This document shows positions 1 through 8,172 of a stretch of 64,000 bases of DNA, piece after piece. The stretch spans positions 227,078-291,077 of the forward strand of contig NZ_LLYB01000134.1 in the NCBI RefSeq assembly GCF_001440475.1. Reading direction: 5' to 3'. A model generated the notes under the pieces. That model ran no database searches. It was not told the DNA's origin and saw nothing but the letters and a program-made list of their open reading frames with translations. This DNA comes from Bradyrhizobium lablabi (GTDB lineage Bacteria > Pseudomonadota > Alphaproteobacteria > Rhizobiales > Xanthobacteraceae). Made by a program: the position numbers and the translations under genes. How positions within the stretch are numbered: position 1 is the first letter of the stretch; each line of letters begins with the position of its first letter.

Positions 1-55
1 GCCTCAACACGGGGATAGATGGATTGCTTCGTCGCTTGCGCTCCTCGCAATGACG
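1..55. repeat. Family A palindromic repeat, left end cut by window
   Basis: This is the right arm of the repeat family whose outer ends read CGTCATTGCGAG and CTCGCAATGACG. The inner TGGATTGCTTCG segment is visible, and the left arm lies before the window. It ends 18 bp from the stop codon of the DUF6285 gene. Full copies occur at 3436, 12734, 36935, 49581, 61387 and 62773. Confidence 0.8.
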
Positions 56-73
56 GGAGAGTTGGTCACTGGC

Positions 74-448
74 CTACTTATTCCCCAACTCCCGCTTGTA
101 CGACGCGTAATTCGGCTGATCGACGGCGAGTTTGTCCATCGTGGTCTGCCAGAGGTGTTCTGCCAGCCCCGGCGTTGCTAGATCGACTTCGCCCTTTGCA
201 ATCTTCTCCGATAGCGCGCGGTTGAGGTCGATCAGCGCGCCGTCCATGCCGAGCAACTGCTTCAACCGCTCGGCCTCCGCCGCATCGCTCCCCTGCTCCA
301 GCGCCAACTGCCGCGTCACCAGATCAAGCGCGTTGATGCCGACGCGGAGCTTGAACGCGTTGTGGCCCTTGATTTGAGGGACGATCTCGTTGCGGAGGAA
401 GTCCGCGACCGCCTTGATCAGTTCGGTGGGTGTCGGTTCGTCCTGCAT
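74..448 (-). CDS. DUF6285 domain protein, probable LvaB-like partner of the APH kinase
   Basis: This is a 124-residue, soluble, mainly helical protein with no signal peptide or membrane segment. I recognise it as the DUF6285 type that commonly follows an aminoglycoside-phosphotransferase-like gene in acyl-CoA degradation clusters. The ATG at 448 is chosen because it lies 5 bp after the kinase stop codon; a longer start at 469 would overlap the kinase gene. The close spacing indicates cotranscription. By analogy with Pseudomonas putida LvaA/LvaB, where a small protein is needed for phosphorylation of 4-hydroxyacyl-CoA, it may be a subunit of the kinase. That role is inference from context; the family itself has no catalytic motif that I can see. 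Confidence 0.8.
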   Translation of the reverse strand: MQDEPTPTELIKAVADFLRNEIVPQIKGHNAFKLRVGINALDLVTRQLALEQGSDAAEAERLKQLLGMDGALIDLNRALSEKIAKGEVDLATPGLAEHLWQTTMDKLAVDQPNYASYKRELGNK

Positions 449-452
449 GTTA

Positions 453-1442
453 TCACCCTCGCGGCGCAAGTAACCGCAACAGATCGATCTCCGTCTCCGA
501 CGTGCGCCGCCCGATCACCGCTTGCTCCATCGGATGATCCGGGGCGTTGCGGAATCGCTGCATCATGCGGCCGCACATGATGCCCCAACGCAGCGTGCCC
601 ATCACCTCCCAGAACATCACACGATCCGCATCAACTTTGCCGCCGGCTTCTTCGTAACCTGCAAACAAATCTTCGCGGGAGCCAAACCCACCGGCCGGCT
701 TGTCGATCTCGCCAAAACGCCAGGAGTTGACGCAGATCCAGCCGAGATCTTCCATCGGATCGCCGAAGTGCGCGAGTTCCCAGTCCAGTACCGCGCGCAC
801 ACCATCGGGGCCGATGATGAGATTGCCGTTGCGGAAATCACCATGCACCAGCGTGACCTGGCGCGACGGGCCGGGATCGTGGTCGGCGAGCCAGCGTAGC
901 GCGAGTTCGAACACCGGACGGGGCCAGTCGGCGCCCCGGTATTCGCGATCGAGGTCCGCGATCTCTCTTGTTGCGGTCATGCTGCGCAGGTTCGGCAGCC
1001 TTGCTCGCGGAAGGCTGTGTATGCCGGCGGCGATCCTGCCAAGCTGTCGCGCGAGCAGCGGTCTTGCCTGGGCAAATTCTTCGTCGCGCAGGATCTTGCG
1101 CGCAAGGGTCTCGCCCTCCACCCGCGCCATGATGAAGCCCCGACCGAGCCTCTCCTCCGGCGTCAGCACGTGCATCACGCGCGGTGACGGCAGGCCTGCA
1201 TCGTACGCAAGCTGCATTAGCACCGCTTCGGCATCGAGGCCGGCAGCGCGCGACGGCGATGGCGAGGCACCATAGCCCGGTGGCGCACGGCGCAGGATCG
1301 CGCCGAAATTACCGCCGGGGTGAACGATGTCGAACGTCCAGGTCTCCTGGCTGGCGCCGCCGGAGAGTTTGGCGGCCCCAGTCACGCCGGTCGCCCCCTT
1401 ATACCAGGAGGCGACGCAGCGTCCGAGTTGGTCCTCGATCAT
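453..1442 (-). CDS. APH-family phosphotransferase (LvaA / ACAD10-11 kinase-like)
   Basis: This is a protein-kinase-fold phosphotransferase of 329 residues. The catalytic loop HGDFRNGN and the metal-binding DWE motif (in AVLDWELAHFGDP) are both intact, so it should be an active ATP-dependent kinase. Such proteins beside acyl-CoA genes resemble the kinase part of mammalian ACAD10/ACAD11 and bacterial LvaA, which phosphorylate 4-hydroxyacyl-CoA, rather than antibiotic-resistance enzymes. The start at 1442 gives an ATGA overlap with the stop of the upstream enoyl-CoA hydratase gene, which shows translational coupling. A longer frame to 1580 only reads into the hydratase gene out of frame. The substrate is inferred; the fold and catalytic residues are seen. 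Confidence 0.88.
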   Translation of the reverse strand: MIEDQLGRCVASWYKGATGVTGAAKLSGGASQETWTFDIVHPGGNFGAILRRAPPGYGASPSPSRAAGLDAEAVLMQLAYDAGLPSPRVMHVLTPEERLGRGFIMARVEGETLARKILRDEEFAQARPLLARQLGRIAAGIHSLPRARLPNLRSMTATREIADLDREYRGADWPRPVFELALRWLADHDPGPSRQVTLVHGDFRNGNLIIGPDGVRAVLDWELAHFGDPMEDLGWICVNSWRFGEIDKPAGGFGSREDLFAGYEEAGGKVDADRVMFWEVMGTLRWGIMCGRMMQRFRNAPDHPMEQAVIGRRTSETEIDLLRLLAPRG

Positions 1443-2230
1443 TTGCCCTTGAACTTGGCGGGGCGCTTTTCGAGAAACGCCGTGACGCCTTCCTTGAAAT
1501 CTTCCGCCGCGCCCGCGATGCGTTGCGATTCGAATTCGAGGTTGAGCTGTTCCTCGAAGGAATTTTCCGGGCTGTCCCAATAGAGTTTTCGGATCAGCGA
1601 CAGCGCGATCGTAGGACCGTTGGCGAGGTCATGCGCGAGCTTCATCGCCTCCTCCATCAAGACCGCATCGTCATAGACGCGGTTGACGAGGCCCCATTCC
1701 AGCGCCTTCTCCGCCGGCAGCCGCTCGCCCATCAAGGACAATTCGACCGAACGGGCCTTGCCGATCATGCGCGGCAACAGCCAGGTCGAGCCGCAATCCG
1801 GCACCAGGCCGATGCGGCGGAACGCCTGCAGGAAATAGGACGAGCGCGCGCACAGGATCATGTCGCCCATCAATGCAAAACTCATCCCGGCGCCGGCGGC
1901 GGGGCCATTGACCGCCGACACGATCGGGCAATGCAACCGGCGCAGCCGCCGCAGGAACGGATGAAAGCCGATTTCCAGCGATTGCCCGGCATTGCTCTTG
2001 CCGGGCTTCTGGTTGTTGCGGCCCTGCAGATTGGCGCCGGTGCAGAAGGCGCGCCCGGCACCGGTCAGCACGACGCAGCGGACTTCGTCGCGCTTGTCGT
2101 CGATCTCATCGAGCGCCTCGCCAAGTCCGCCCAGCATGTCCATCGAGACCGCGTTCATGACCTCCTGATGGTCGAGCTTGAGAACGGCGACCGGGCCGTC
2201 GAAATCGAGCGTGACGTGCTTGAATTGCAT
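1439..2230 (-). CDS. enoyl-CoA hydratase/isomerase family protein
   Basis: This 263-residue crotonase-fold enzyme probably hydrates or isomerises an enoyl-CoA in fatty or aromatic acid beta-oxidation. The oxyanion-hole regions are recognisable: AFCTGANLQG near residue 62 and the NGPAAGAGMSFAL stretch near 108-120. The C-terminal FLEKRPAKFKGK ending is typical of PaaG-like members. It is the first gene of a minus-strand unit followed by the APH-type kinase (4-bp overlap) and the DUF6285 gene, so it probably acts in the same acyl-CoA pathway. A short-chain dehydrogenase gene is divergent across a 161-bp gap. Confidence 0.9.
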   Translation of the reverse strand: MQFKHVTLDFDGPVAVLKLDHQEVMNAVSMDMLGGLGEALDEIDDKRDEVRCVVLTGAGRAFCTGANLQGRNNQKPGKSNAGQSLEIGFHPFLRRLRRLHCPIVSAVNGPAAGAGMSFALMGDMILCARSSYFLQAFRRIGLVPDCGSTWLLPRMIGKARSVELSLMGERLPAEKALEWGLVNRVYDDAVLMEEAMKLAHDLANGPTIALSLIRKLYWDSPENSFEEQLNLEFESQRIAGAAEDFKEGVTAFLEKRPAKFKGK

Positions 2231-2391
2231 TGTTTCCTCTTGACTTGCGTTTACGCGCTATTTCGCTGCGCGGAAGACCTGATGATGTCGCGCCCATATT
2301 TGATTTTCCTGACGGCGTTGTCCATGCTTGCGCCAGAACATCTGCCCGCCACCGGGCGCAAGTCTGCTACCCAAAAAAATGGAAACATCCC

Positions 2392-3171
2392 ATGAGCATC
2401 TTTGATCTCAGCGGCCGCACGGCCGTCATCACCGGCGGCAATGGCGGCATCGGCCTCGGTATCGCGCAGGCACTGAACGCTGCCGGCTGCAACGTCTCGA
2501 TCTGGGGCCGCAATGCGGACAAGAACAAGAGCGCTGCCGCAACCATGTCGGCGGGGCCCGGCAAGGTTCATACAGAGGTCTGCGACGTCACCGATCCCGC
2601 CTCCGTCAAGGCCGCGATGCAGGCGACGCTCGACACGTTCGGCCGTGTCGACGGCTGCTTTGCCAATGCCGGTATCGGCGGCGGCGGACGCCGGTCCTTC
2701 ATCGACCGCACCGAGGAAGAGTGGCGAAAAATGTTCGCGACCAATCTCGACGGCGTCTTCCACGTCTTCCAGGCAGCGGCCCGCCACATGACCGAGCGCG
2801 CGGAAGCCGGCGACAAGTTCGGCCGGCTGGTTGCGACCTCCAGCCTCGCCTCGCTGTTCGGCACCGCCCGCAACGAGCATTACGCCGGCACCAAGGCAGC
2901 GCTGAACGCGCTGTGCCGCGCGCTCGCGGTCGAGCTTGCGCGCCACGGCGTCACCGCGAATGCGATCCTGCCCGGCTGGATCAAGAGCGACATGACTGCC
3001 GGCATCATGGGCAACGAAAAATTCGTCGCCAACGTGATGCCGCGGATTCCCGTGCGCCGCTTCGGTGAGCCCACGGATTTCGGCGGCATCGCCGTGTACA
3101 TCATGAGCAAGGCGTCGTCGTATCATACGGCCGATTGCTTTGTGATCGATGGCGGGTACACGGCGTTTTGA
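2392..3171 (+). CDS. SDR family NAD(P)-dependent oxidoreductase
   Basis: This is a classical short-chain dehydrogenase of 259 residues. The cofactor motif TGGNGGIG lies near residues 14-21, the NAG motif is in CFANAGIGGGG, and the catalytic YxxxK is in HYAGTK. The Ser is in ATSSLAS. These make it a functional 3-hydroxyacyl- or ketoacyl-type dehydrogenase; the exact substrate cannot be read. The ATG at 2392 starts directly at the conserved N-terminus; a frame open further upstream encodes no family sequence. It is divergent from the enoyl-CoA hydratase operon and could supply the next beta-oxidation step. Confidence 0.9.
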   Translation: MSIFDLSGRTAVITGGNGGIGLGIAQALNAAGCNVSIWGRNADKNKSAAATMSAGPGKVHTEVCDVTDPASVKAAMQATLDTFGRVDGCFANAGIGGGGRRSFIDRTEEEWRKMFATNLDGVFHVFQAAARHMTERAEAGDKFGRLVATSSLASLFGTARNEHYAGTKAALNALCRALAVELARHGVTANAILPGWIKSDMTAGIMGNEKFVANVMPRIPVRRFGEPTDFGGIAVYIMSKASSYHTADCFVIDGGYTAF

Positions 3172-3190
3172 GGTACGCAGCGACATAACG

Positions 3191-3240
3191 GCCTCATGGT
3201 TCGAGACGCGCGACGCTGCCGCGCTCCTCACCATGAAGGT
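3191..3240. repeat. Family C repeat, right half only
   Basis: The segment runs from GCCTCATGGTTCGAGACGCG to CTCCTCACCATGAAGG and matches the right half of family C. Full copies at 58180 and 60182 also have the left half with CTCATCCTGAGGAGC. Confidence 0.65.
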
Positions 3241-3302
3241 TTCAGAACTAGTCCTGCGGCTTATCGATTCTTTCACAGCTATCCGTTCGCAAACGGTGCG
3301 TT

Positions 3303-3413
3303 CCCTCTCCCCTTGCGGGAGAGGGTTAGGGAGAGGGGTGGCGGCAAAGACGGTGCCCGTGGCTTACCCCTCTCCCCTACCCTCCCCCGCAAGGGGGGAG
3401 AGAGCGCAGTGTG
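3303..3413. repeat. Family E inverted pair of pyrimidine/purine hairpins
   Basis: CCCTCTCCCCTTGCGGGAGAGGG is followed about 60 bp later by CCCTCTCCCC...GGGGGGAGAGAG in inverted order, so the region can fold as two small hairpins or one large one. Simpler hairpins of the same kind follow the stop codons near 8173 and 17497. The arms are described by position; the pattern is directly visible. Confidence 0.65.
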
Positions 3414-3435
3414 CCCGCGGGTGATAGCGTGGTTA

Positions 3436-3507
3436 GTCATTGCGAGCGGAGTGAAGCAATCCACGCCTTGGCGCGGGGATAGATGGATTGCTTCGCTCGC
3501 AATGACG
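3436..3507. repeat. Family A palindromic repeat
   Basis: This is a complete short copy. CATTGCGAGCGGAGTGAAGC and its inverted counterpart GCTTCGCTCGCAATGAC flank a central GCGGGGATAGATGGATT region. Confidence 0.85.
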
Positions 3508-3520
3508 GAGAAAGCGACAG

Positions 3521-3594
3521 CGTGCCCACCATCAAGCAGCGCGTTCGGTGATGGATGGTGGGCACGGCGCTGACGCGCCTTTGCCCACCCTACG
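3521..3594. repeat. Family B palindromic repeat
   Basis: The typical arms CGTGCCCACCAT and ATGGTGGGCACG are present, with the outer end GCCTTTGCCCACCCTACG. It ends 23 bp from the htpX stop codon. Confidence 0.85.
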
Positions 3595-3617
3595 CGACTT
3601 CGCGGCTTCGCGTCAGC

Positions 3618-4559
3618 TCATCCCCACGGGCCGCGCGAGGCCGAGGGGCGGTCCCACGGGCCGCGGCGCGGGTAATTGCCGCGGTCGTTGACGGAAAGCG
3701 TTCCGCCCTGCGCGCCCATCTGCGCCGCGAGCTGCTGCAGCGCGGCGATGCGGTTCTCGGTCGAGGGGTGCGTCGTGAACAGATTGTCCATCCCCTGCCC
3801 CGACAGCGGGTTGATGATGAACATGTGCGCGGTGGCCGGATTGCGCTCGGCTTCCGGATTCGGCACGACATGCGCGGCGCTCGCGATCTTGCCCAAGGCG
3901 GATGCGAGCCACATCGGCTGACCGCAGATGCGCGCGCCGAGATCGTCGGCGGCGTATTCGCGGGTCCGGCTTATCGCCATCTGCACCAGCATCGCGCCGA
4001 GCGGCGCCAGGATCATCATGGCGATCGAGCCGATCATGCCGGGGCCGCTGTTGTTGCTGCGATGGCCGCCGAAGAACATGCCGAACTGCGCCAGCATCGA
4101 GATCGCACCCGCGATGGTCGCGGTTATGGTCATCAAGAGCGTGTCATGGTTCTTGATATGCGCGAGCTCGTGCGCGATCACGCCGGCGAGCTCCTCGCGG
4201 CTGAGCTGTTGCATCAGGCCCGTGGTGACCGCAACCGCGGCGTTCTGCGGATTGCGGCCGGTGGCGAACGCATTGGGCTGCGCCTCATCCATCACGAACA
4301 CGCGCGGCATCGGCAGCCCGGCGCGGCCGGCGAGCTCGGCCACGAGTTGCACGAGGTCGGGCGCGCTGTTGCGGTCGACCTCATGGGCGCCATACATCGA
4401 CAGCACCATGCGGTCCGAATTCCAGTAGGCAAAGATGTTGGTCGCGGCGGCGATCACGAGCGCGATCACGGCACCGCTGGCGCCGCCGATCAGATAGCCG
4501 ACGCCCATGAAGAGGCCGGTGAGACCGGCCAATAGAATGGCAGTCTTCAGATAGCTCAT
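3618..4559 (-). CDS. htpX: protease HtpX homologue (M48 zinc metalloprotease)
   Basis: This is an inner-membrane zinc metalloprotease of 313 residues, a little longer than E. coli HtpX (about 290). Two N-terminal membrane helices span residues 5-24 and 28-46. The zinc motif HELAH is at residues 130-134, within HELAHIKNHD. A second hydrophobic region follows at about 145-190, and the downstream glutamate ligand is in SRTREYAADD. HtpX degrades misfolded membrane proteins on the cytoplasmic face. The ATG at 4557-4559 begins at the membrane helix as in the family; a longer frame to 4604 adds no family sequence. The C-terminus has the GNYPRRGPW-rich tail seen in rhizobial homologues. It is transcribed alone. 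Confidence 0.95.
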   Translation of the reverse strand: MSYLKTAILLAGLTGLFMGVGYLIGGASGAVIALVIAAATNIFAYWNSDRMVLSMYGAHEVDRNSAPDLVQLVAELAGRAGLPMPRVFVMDEAQPNAFATGRNPQNAAVAVTTGLMQQLSREELAGVIAHELAHIKNHDTLLMTITATIAGAISMLAQFGMFFGGHRSNNSGPGMIGSIAMMILAPLGAMLVQMAISRTREYAADDLGARICGQPMWLASALGKIASAAHVVPNPEAERNPATAHMFIINPLSGQGMDNLFTTHPSTENRIAALQQLAAQMGAQGGTLSVNDRGNYPRRGPWDRPSASRGPWG

Positions 4560-4874
4560 TGTCGTCTCCCTACAGCCTGAAGGCGGATAAGCCGTGGCTG
4601 GCATCCCAGAGGTAGGAACTGCCCTGGCGGCGCTGCAAGATGCCGGGGTGCGTCGAGGCGCCGCGTTTGGCGCCTAAACCACTGTTTCGGACCAGGTTAC
4701 TGAAACGTAATCGCCGGCTCAGGCTTCCCGCCGGTTGCCCTCCGCCTCCTTGTACAACGCTGACGGCGCCGTCTACAGTGCCAACAACGGGCAGCACGGG
4801 GGGCCGTTCCGCGCCCTCACAAAAGCGCAAGACAATCGCGGCTGTTCGTTCGAAAAACGGGGAGGAATTTAAGA
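4560..4874. other. 315-bp divergent spacer between htpX and the VOC gene
   Basis: There is no gene here. It must carry the htpX promoter on the minus strand and the promoter of the VOC gene on the plus strand. The only clear element is the promoter-like pair at 4750-4777. GGAGG-type pairing for the VOC gene lies at about 4860-4866. Confidence 0.6.
4750..4777 (+). promoter_or_regulatory. promoter-like TTGTAC-16-TCTACA element upstream of VOC gene
   Basis: TTGTAC at 4750-4755 and TCTACA at 4772-4777 are separated by exactly 16 bp and lie about 100 bp before the VOC start codon. The same two hexamers with the same 16-bp spacer, and the same flanking CCG before TCTACA, occur upstream of the acyl-CoA dehydrogenase gene at 6793-6820. 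The resemblance to a sigma-70 promoter with good -35 and weaker -10 is inference. Confidence 0.5.
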
Positions 4875-5255
4875 ATGTTTTCGCATGTGATGATCGGCAC
4901 CAACGACCTGGAAAAGGCCAAGGCGTTCTATGACGCGTTGCTTGGCACGCTCGGCGTCCGGCCGGCCAAGGTCGATGGCCACCGCATCTTCTATTTCACC
5001 AAGACCGGGGTGTTCTCGGTGACCAGGCCGATCAACGGCCAGCCGGCGACCGCGGCCAATGGCGGCACCATCGGTTTTTCGGCTGATTCAGCCGAACAGG
5101 CCGACGCCTGGCACGCGGCCGGCATCGCCAATGGCGGCACTCCTTGCGAAAATCCGCCGGGCGTTCGCCAAGGCGCGGGCGGCAAACTCTATCTCGCCTA
5201 TTTGCGCGATCTCGACGGCAACAAGATCTGCGCCATGCACCGGATGCCGGCGTAG
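4875..5255 (+). CDS. VOC family protein (glyoxalase/bleomycin-resistance fold)
   Basis: This 126-residue single-domain protein of the vicinal-oxygen-chelate superfamily opens with the family pattern HVMIGTNDLEKAKAFYDALL. It ends with YLRDLDGNKICAMHR, where the C-terminal metal-ligand or substrate segment normally lies. The possible ligand His at residue 4 is seen; the exact substrate is unknown, and many such proteins are annotated only as lactoylglutathione lyase-like. The ATG at 4875 follows GGGGAGGAATTT, a good ribosome-binding site. It is monocistronic, with a family C repeat beginning 9 bp after the stop codon. Confidence 0.88.
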   Translation: MFSHVMIGTNDLEKAKAFYDALLGTLGVRPAKVDGHRIFYFTKTGVFSVTRPINGQPATAANGGTIGFSADSAEQADAWHAAGIANGGTPCENPPGVRQGAGGKLYLAYLRDLDGNKICAMHRMPA

Positions 5256-5264
5256 CATCTCGAA

Positions 5265-5365
5265 CCTCATCCTGAGGAGCGGCGTCTTCGCCGCGTCTCG
5301 AAGGATGAGGGCACCGGCGGGCCTCATGGTTGAAGACGGCGCAGGAGCGCCTCCTCACCATGAGG
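5265..5365. repeat. Family C palindromic repeat
   Basis: This is a full element from CCTCATCCTGAGGAGC through CGTCTCGAAGGATG and GCCTCATGGTTG to CTCCTCACCATGAGG. It begins 9 bp after the VOC stop codon. Confidence 0.85.
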
Positions 5366-5401
5366 TTTAACATAAGTGATCACGGTTGGAGGGCCCGGGC
5401 C

Positions 5402-6739
5402 ATGAATCGATTTGTCATCTCATTGACAGCGTCGGCCGCACTACTCGCGGCAAGTCTGGCACCGGCCCACGCCGAGTTCGATGTCGCTAATCTCAAGAAG
5501 GCGATCCAGGCCTCGATCGAAAGCGATTATCCAAAGCTCGACGCGCTCTACAAGGAAATCCACGCCCACCCGGAGCTTGCCTTTCAGGAGGTGAAAACCG
5601 CCGCCAGGCTCGCCGCGGAAATGCGCGCGCTGGGATTCGACGTTACCGAAAACGTCGGCAAGACCGGGCTGGTCGCGATTTACAGGAATGGCGAGGGGCC
5701 CACCATCATGGTGCGCACCGAACTCGACGGCCTGCCGATGGAGGAGAAGACCGGCCTCGACTATGCCAGCCGCGACAAGACCAGCTGGCAGAGCCGGGAG
5801 GTGTTCGTCGCCCATAGTTGCGGCCATGACATCCACATGGCGAGTTGGGTCGGAACGGCGAAGATACTGCTCGGCCTGAAAGCTCATTGGCAGGGCACGC
5901 TGATGTTCATTGCCCAGCCGGCCGAAGAAATCGTGGCAGGCGCCAAGGCGATGCTGGCGGACGGCCTGTTCACGCGATTTGGCAAGCCCGACATCGCTCT
6001 TGCCCTGCATGCCGGCCCCGGCCCTCATGGCACGGTGTTCTATCGCACCGGGGTCGGCTCATCCGCCGCCGATGGCCTCGATATCACATTCCACGGCCGC
6101 GGCGGTCACGGCTCGGCGCCGCACACGACCGTCGATCCCGTTGGGATCGCGGCGCGGTTCATCGTCGAAGTGCAAAGCGTGATCAGCCGCGAAAAGGACC
6201 CGGCTGAATTCGGCGTCATGAGCATCGGCGCCATTCACGGCGGCACCGCACCAAATATCATCCCTGACTCCGTGCGGCTCGCCGGCACCATCCGCTCCTA
6301 CAAGCCCGAGGTCCGCGCCAAATTGCATGCCGGGATCGAACGAACGGCAAAGGCCGCCGCCGCGATGTCGGATGCGCCTGCCCCCGACATCAAGATCGTC
6401 GAGGGTACCAAGCCGGTGATGAACGATCCCGACGTGGTCGCGGCCGTCGCCGATGTGCTGAAGGCTGCGCTCGGCGACAAGTTCAGGACTTCACCGCCGG
6501 TGACGGCCAGCGAGGATTTCTCCGAATTCGCCGGCGCCGGGGTGCCGTCGATGATGTTCAACATCGGCGTCTATGACCAGGAACGGTTTGTCGCGGCACG
6601 CAATGGCTCCGGGCCGCCGATACCGTCCAATCATTCGCCGCTGTTCGCGCCGGTGCCGAGGCCGACCATCGAAACCGGCATCACCGCGATGACGCTCGCG
6701 GTGCTCAGCGCGTTCGACAGCAAGGCGCGGCGGAAGTAG
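5402..6739 (+). CDS. exported M20 family amidohydrolase (hippurate/indole-acetyl-amino-acid hydrolase-like)
   Basis: This is a metal-dependent amidohydrolase of 445 residues. The start at 5402 gives a clear Sec signal peptide, with a hydrophobic core FVISLTASAALLAASLA and an AHA cleavage site near residue 24, so it acts in the periplasm. The peptidase M20D metal-binding region SCGHDIHMAS, with the bridging Cys, lies near residues 138-147, and AQPAEE carries the catalytic Glu pair. The dimerisation domain with GRGGHGSAPH follows. Members release an acyl or aryl acid from N-acyl amino acids; the natural substrate here is not readable. It sits alone between the VOC gene and the acyl-CoA dehydrogenase gene. 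Confidence 0.92.
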   Translation: MNRFVISLTASAALLAASLAPAHAEFDVANLKKAIQASIESDYPKLDALYKEIHAHPELAFQEVKTAARLAAEMRALGFDVTENVGKTGLVAIYRNGEGPTIMVRTELDGLPMEEKTGLDYASRDKTSWQSREVFVAHSCGHDIHMASWVGTAKILLGLKAHWQGTLMFIAQPAEEIVAGAKAMLADGLFTRFGKPDIALALHAGPGPHGTVFYRTGVGSSAADGLDITFHGRGGHGSAPHTTVDPVGIAARFIVEVQSVISREKDPAEFGVMSIGAIHGGTAPNIIPDSVRLAGTIRSYKPEVRAKLHAGIERTAKAAAAMSDAPAPDIKIVEGTKPVMNDPDVVAAVADVLKAALGDKFRTSPPVTASEDFSEFAGAGVPSMMFNIGVYDQERFVAARNGSGPPIPSNHSPLFAPVPRPTIETGITAMTLAVLSAFDSKARRK

Positions 6740-6792
6740 CGGCCACGATGCCGCTTCCCATCAGGCGGAAAATCGCGGCCCTCCGCTCGCGC

Positions 6793-6820
6793 TTGTACAA
6801 GCCCCTCCCCGCCGTCTACA
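6793..6820 (+). promoter_or_regulatory. promoter-like TTGTAC-16-TCTACA element upstream of acyl-CoA dehydrogenase
   Basis: TTGTAC at 6793-6798 and TCTACA at 6815-6820 are 16 bp apart, 71 bp before the start codon. It matches the element at 4750-4777 in both hexamers, the spacing and the following TGCC. Either a shared promoter type or a shared operator (CTTGTACAAG is itself a palindrome) would explain it. Confidence 0.5.
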
Positions 6821-6890
6821 TTGCCGGCCAACGAGCCGAGCGCGCGTCCGCGGGATCAACGATCCCCGCGCAAATGGGAGGAAATAATCC

Positions 6891-8165
6891 ATGAAACACG
6901 CCTATATCCCGCGAACCACGACCTACAATCTCAATCCGGGCGAGGAACTGAACGATCTGCGCATGTCGGATGAAGTTCGTCCGCTGTACGAGCACGTCAA
7001 AAAATTCATCCGCGAAACCGTCGATCCGATGTCGGTCGAGTTCATGCGGCTTGGCGAGAGCAAGAAGGATCGCTGGAGCTTTACACCCGAGCAGCTCGCG
7101 GTGCTGCAGAAGGCCAAGGACAAGGCCAAGGAGGAAGGGCTGTGGAACTTCTTCCTGCCCGATGCCGAAACCGGCGAAGGCCTGAAGAACCTGGACTATG
7201 CCTACATCGCGGTGGAGCTGGCGAAAAATCCGATGGCCTCGGAGACCATGAATTGCTCGGCGCCCGACACCGGCAACATGGAAGTGCTGGAACGCGTCGG
7301 CACCAAGGCGCAGAAGGAGAAGTGGCTGAAGCCGCTGCTGGCCGGCGAGATCCGCTCGGCCTATGCGATGACCGAACCGAACGTCGCCTCCTCCGACGCC
7401 AAGAACATTTCGACCACGGCAAAGCTCGTCGGCGACGAATGGGTGATCAACGGCGAAAAATATTACATCTCCGGCGCCGGCGACCCGCGCTGCAAGATCA
7501 TGATCGTGATGGTGAAGACCAATCCCGACGCGCCGCCGAGCAAGCAGCAGTCGCAGATCCTGGTGCCGATCGACACCCCCGGCGTCGAGATTTTGGGCCC
7601 GATGCACGTGTTCGGCCACGACCACGCGCCGCGCGGCCACATGCACCTGCGCTTCAACAATTGCCGGGTGCCGAAGGAGAACATGCTGCTGGGCGAAGGC
7701 CGCGGTTTTGAAATCTCCCAGGTCCGCCTCGGACCGGGCCGCATCCATCACTGCATGCGCACGATCGGCAAGGCGGAAAAGGCGCTCGACCTGATGGTGC
7801 AGCGCGGCCTCACCCGCGAAGCCTTCGGCAAGAAGATCGCCCATCTCGGCGGCAATATGCAGATCATCGCGCAGGCGCGCTGCGAGATCGAGGCGATGCG
7901 GCTGATGGTGCTGAAGGCGGCGAAAGCGATGGACGTGCTCGGCAACAAGGAAGCGCGGATCTGGGTCAGCATGGTGAAGGCGATGGTGCCGGAGCGCACC
8001 TGCAAGATCATCGACCAGGCGATCCAGATGCACGGCGCGACCGGTATTTCGCACTGGAGCCCGCTCGGCGAAATGTATCAGGATGTGCGGCATCTGCGCT
8101 TCGCCGACGGTCCGGACGAGGTGCACTGGATGGTGGTCGGCCGGCACGAGCTGAGCATGCCGTAA
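6891..8165 (+). CDS. acyl-CoA dehydrogenase, ACAD10/11-like
   Basis: This is an FAD-dependent acyl-CoA dehydrogenase of 424 residues. The flavin and substrate-binding signature AYAMTEPNVASSDA lies near residues 159-172, followed by the DEWVINGEKYYISGAG strand region. The C-terminal helical domain carries MHGATGISHWSPLGEMYQDVRHLRFADGPDEVH. The longer length and the ending are like the ACAD domain of ACAD10/ACAD11 and LvaC rather than short-chain enzymes. With the APH-type kinase and DUF6285 genes 5.5 kb away it could complete a 4-hydroxyacyl-CoA route; this is inference. The ATG follows GGGAGGAAATAATCC, a strong ribosome-binding site. Confidence 0.93.
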   Translation: MKHAYIPRTTTYNLNPGEELNDLRMSDEVRPLYEHVKKFIRETVDPMSVEFMRLGESKKDRWSFTPEQLAVLQKAKDKAKEEGLWNFFLPDAETGEGLKNLDYAYIAVELAKNPMASETMNCSAPDTGNMEVLERVGTKAQKEKWLKPLLAGEIRSAYAMTEPNVASSDAKNISTTAKLVGDEWVINGEKYYISGAGDPRCKIMIVMVKTNPDAPPSKQQSQILVPIDTPGVEILGPMHVFGHDHAPRGHMHLRFNNCRVPKENMLLGEGRGFEISQVRLGPGRIHHCMRTIGKAEKALDLMVQRGLTREAFGKKIAHLGGNMQIIAQARCEIEAMRLMVLKAAKAMDVLGNKEARIWVSMVKAMVPERTCKIIDQAIQMHGATGISHWSPLGEMYQDVRHLRFADGPDEVHWMVVGRHELSMP

Positions 8166-8172
8166 CTTCCTC

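Larger units (their letters stand above)
3172..3617. other. 446-bp gene-free spacer packed with four kinds of repeat
   Basis: The gap between the SDR gene and the htpX stop codon holds no credible gene. It consists of half a family C element, a C-rich/G-rich inverted pair (family E), a complete family A element and a family B element, in that order. The gene on each side ends into this spacer, so it is a convergent intergenic region. Confidence 0.8.
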
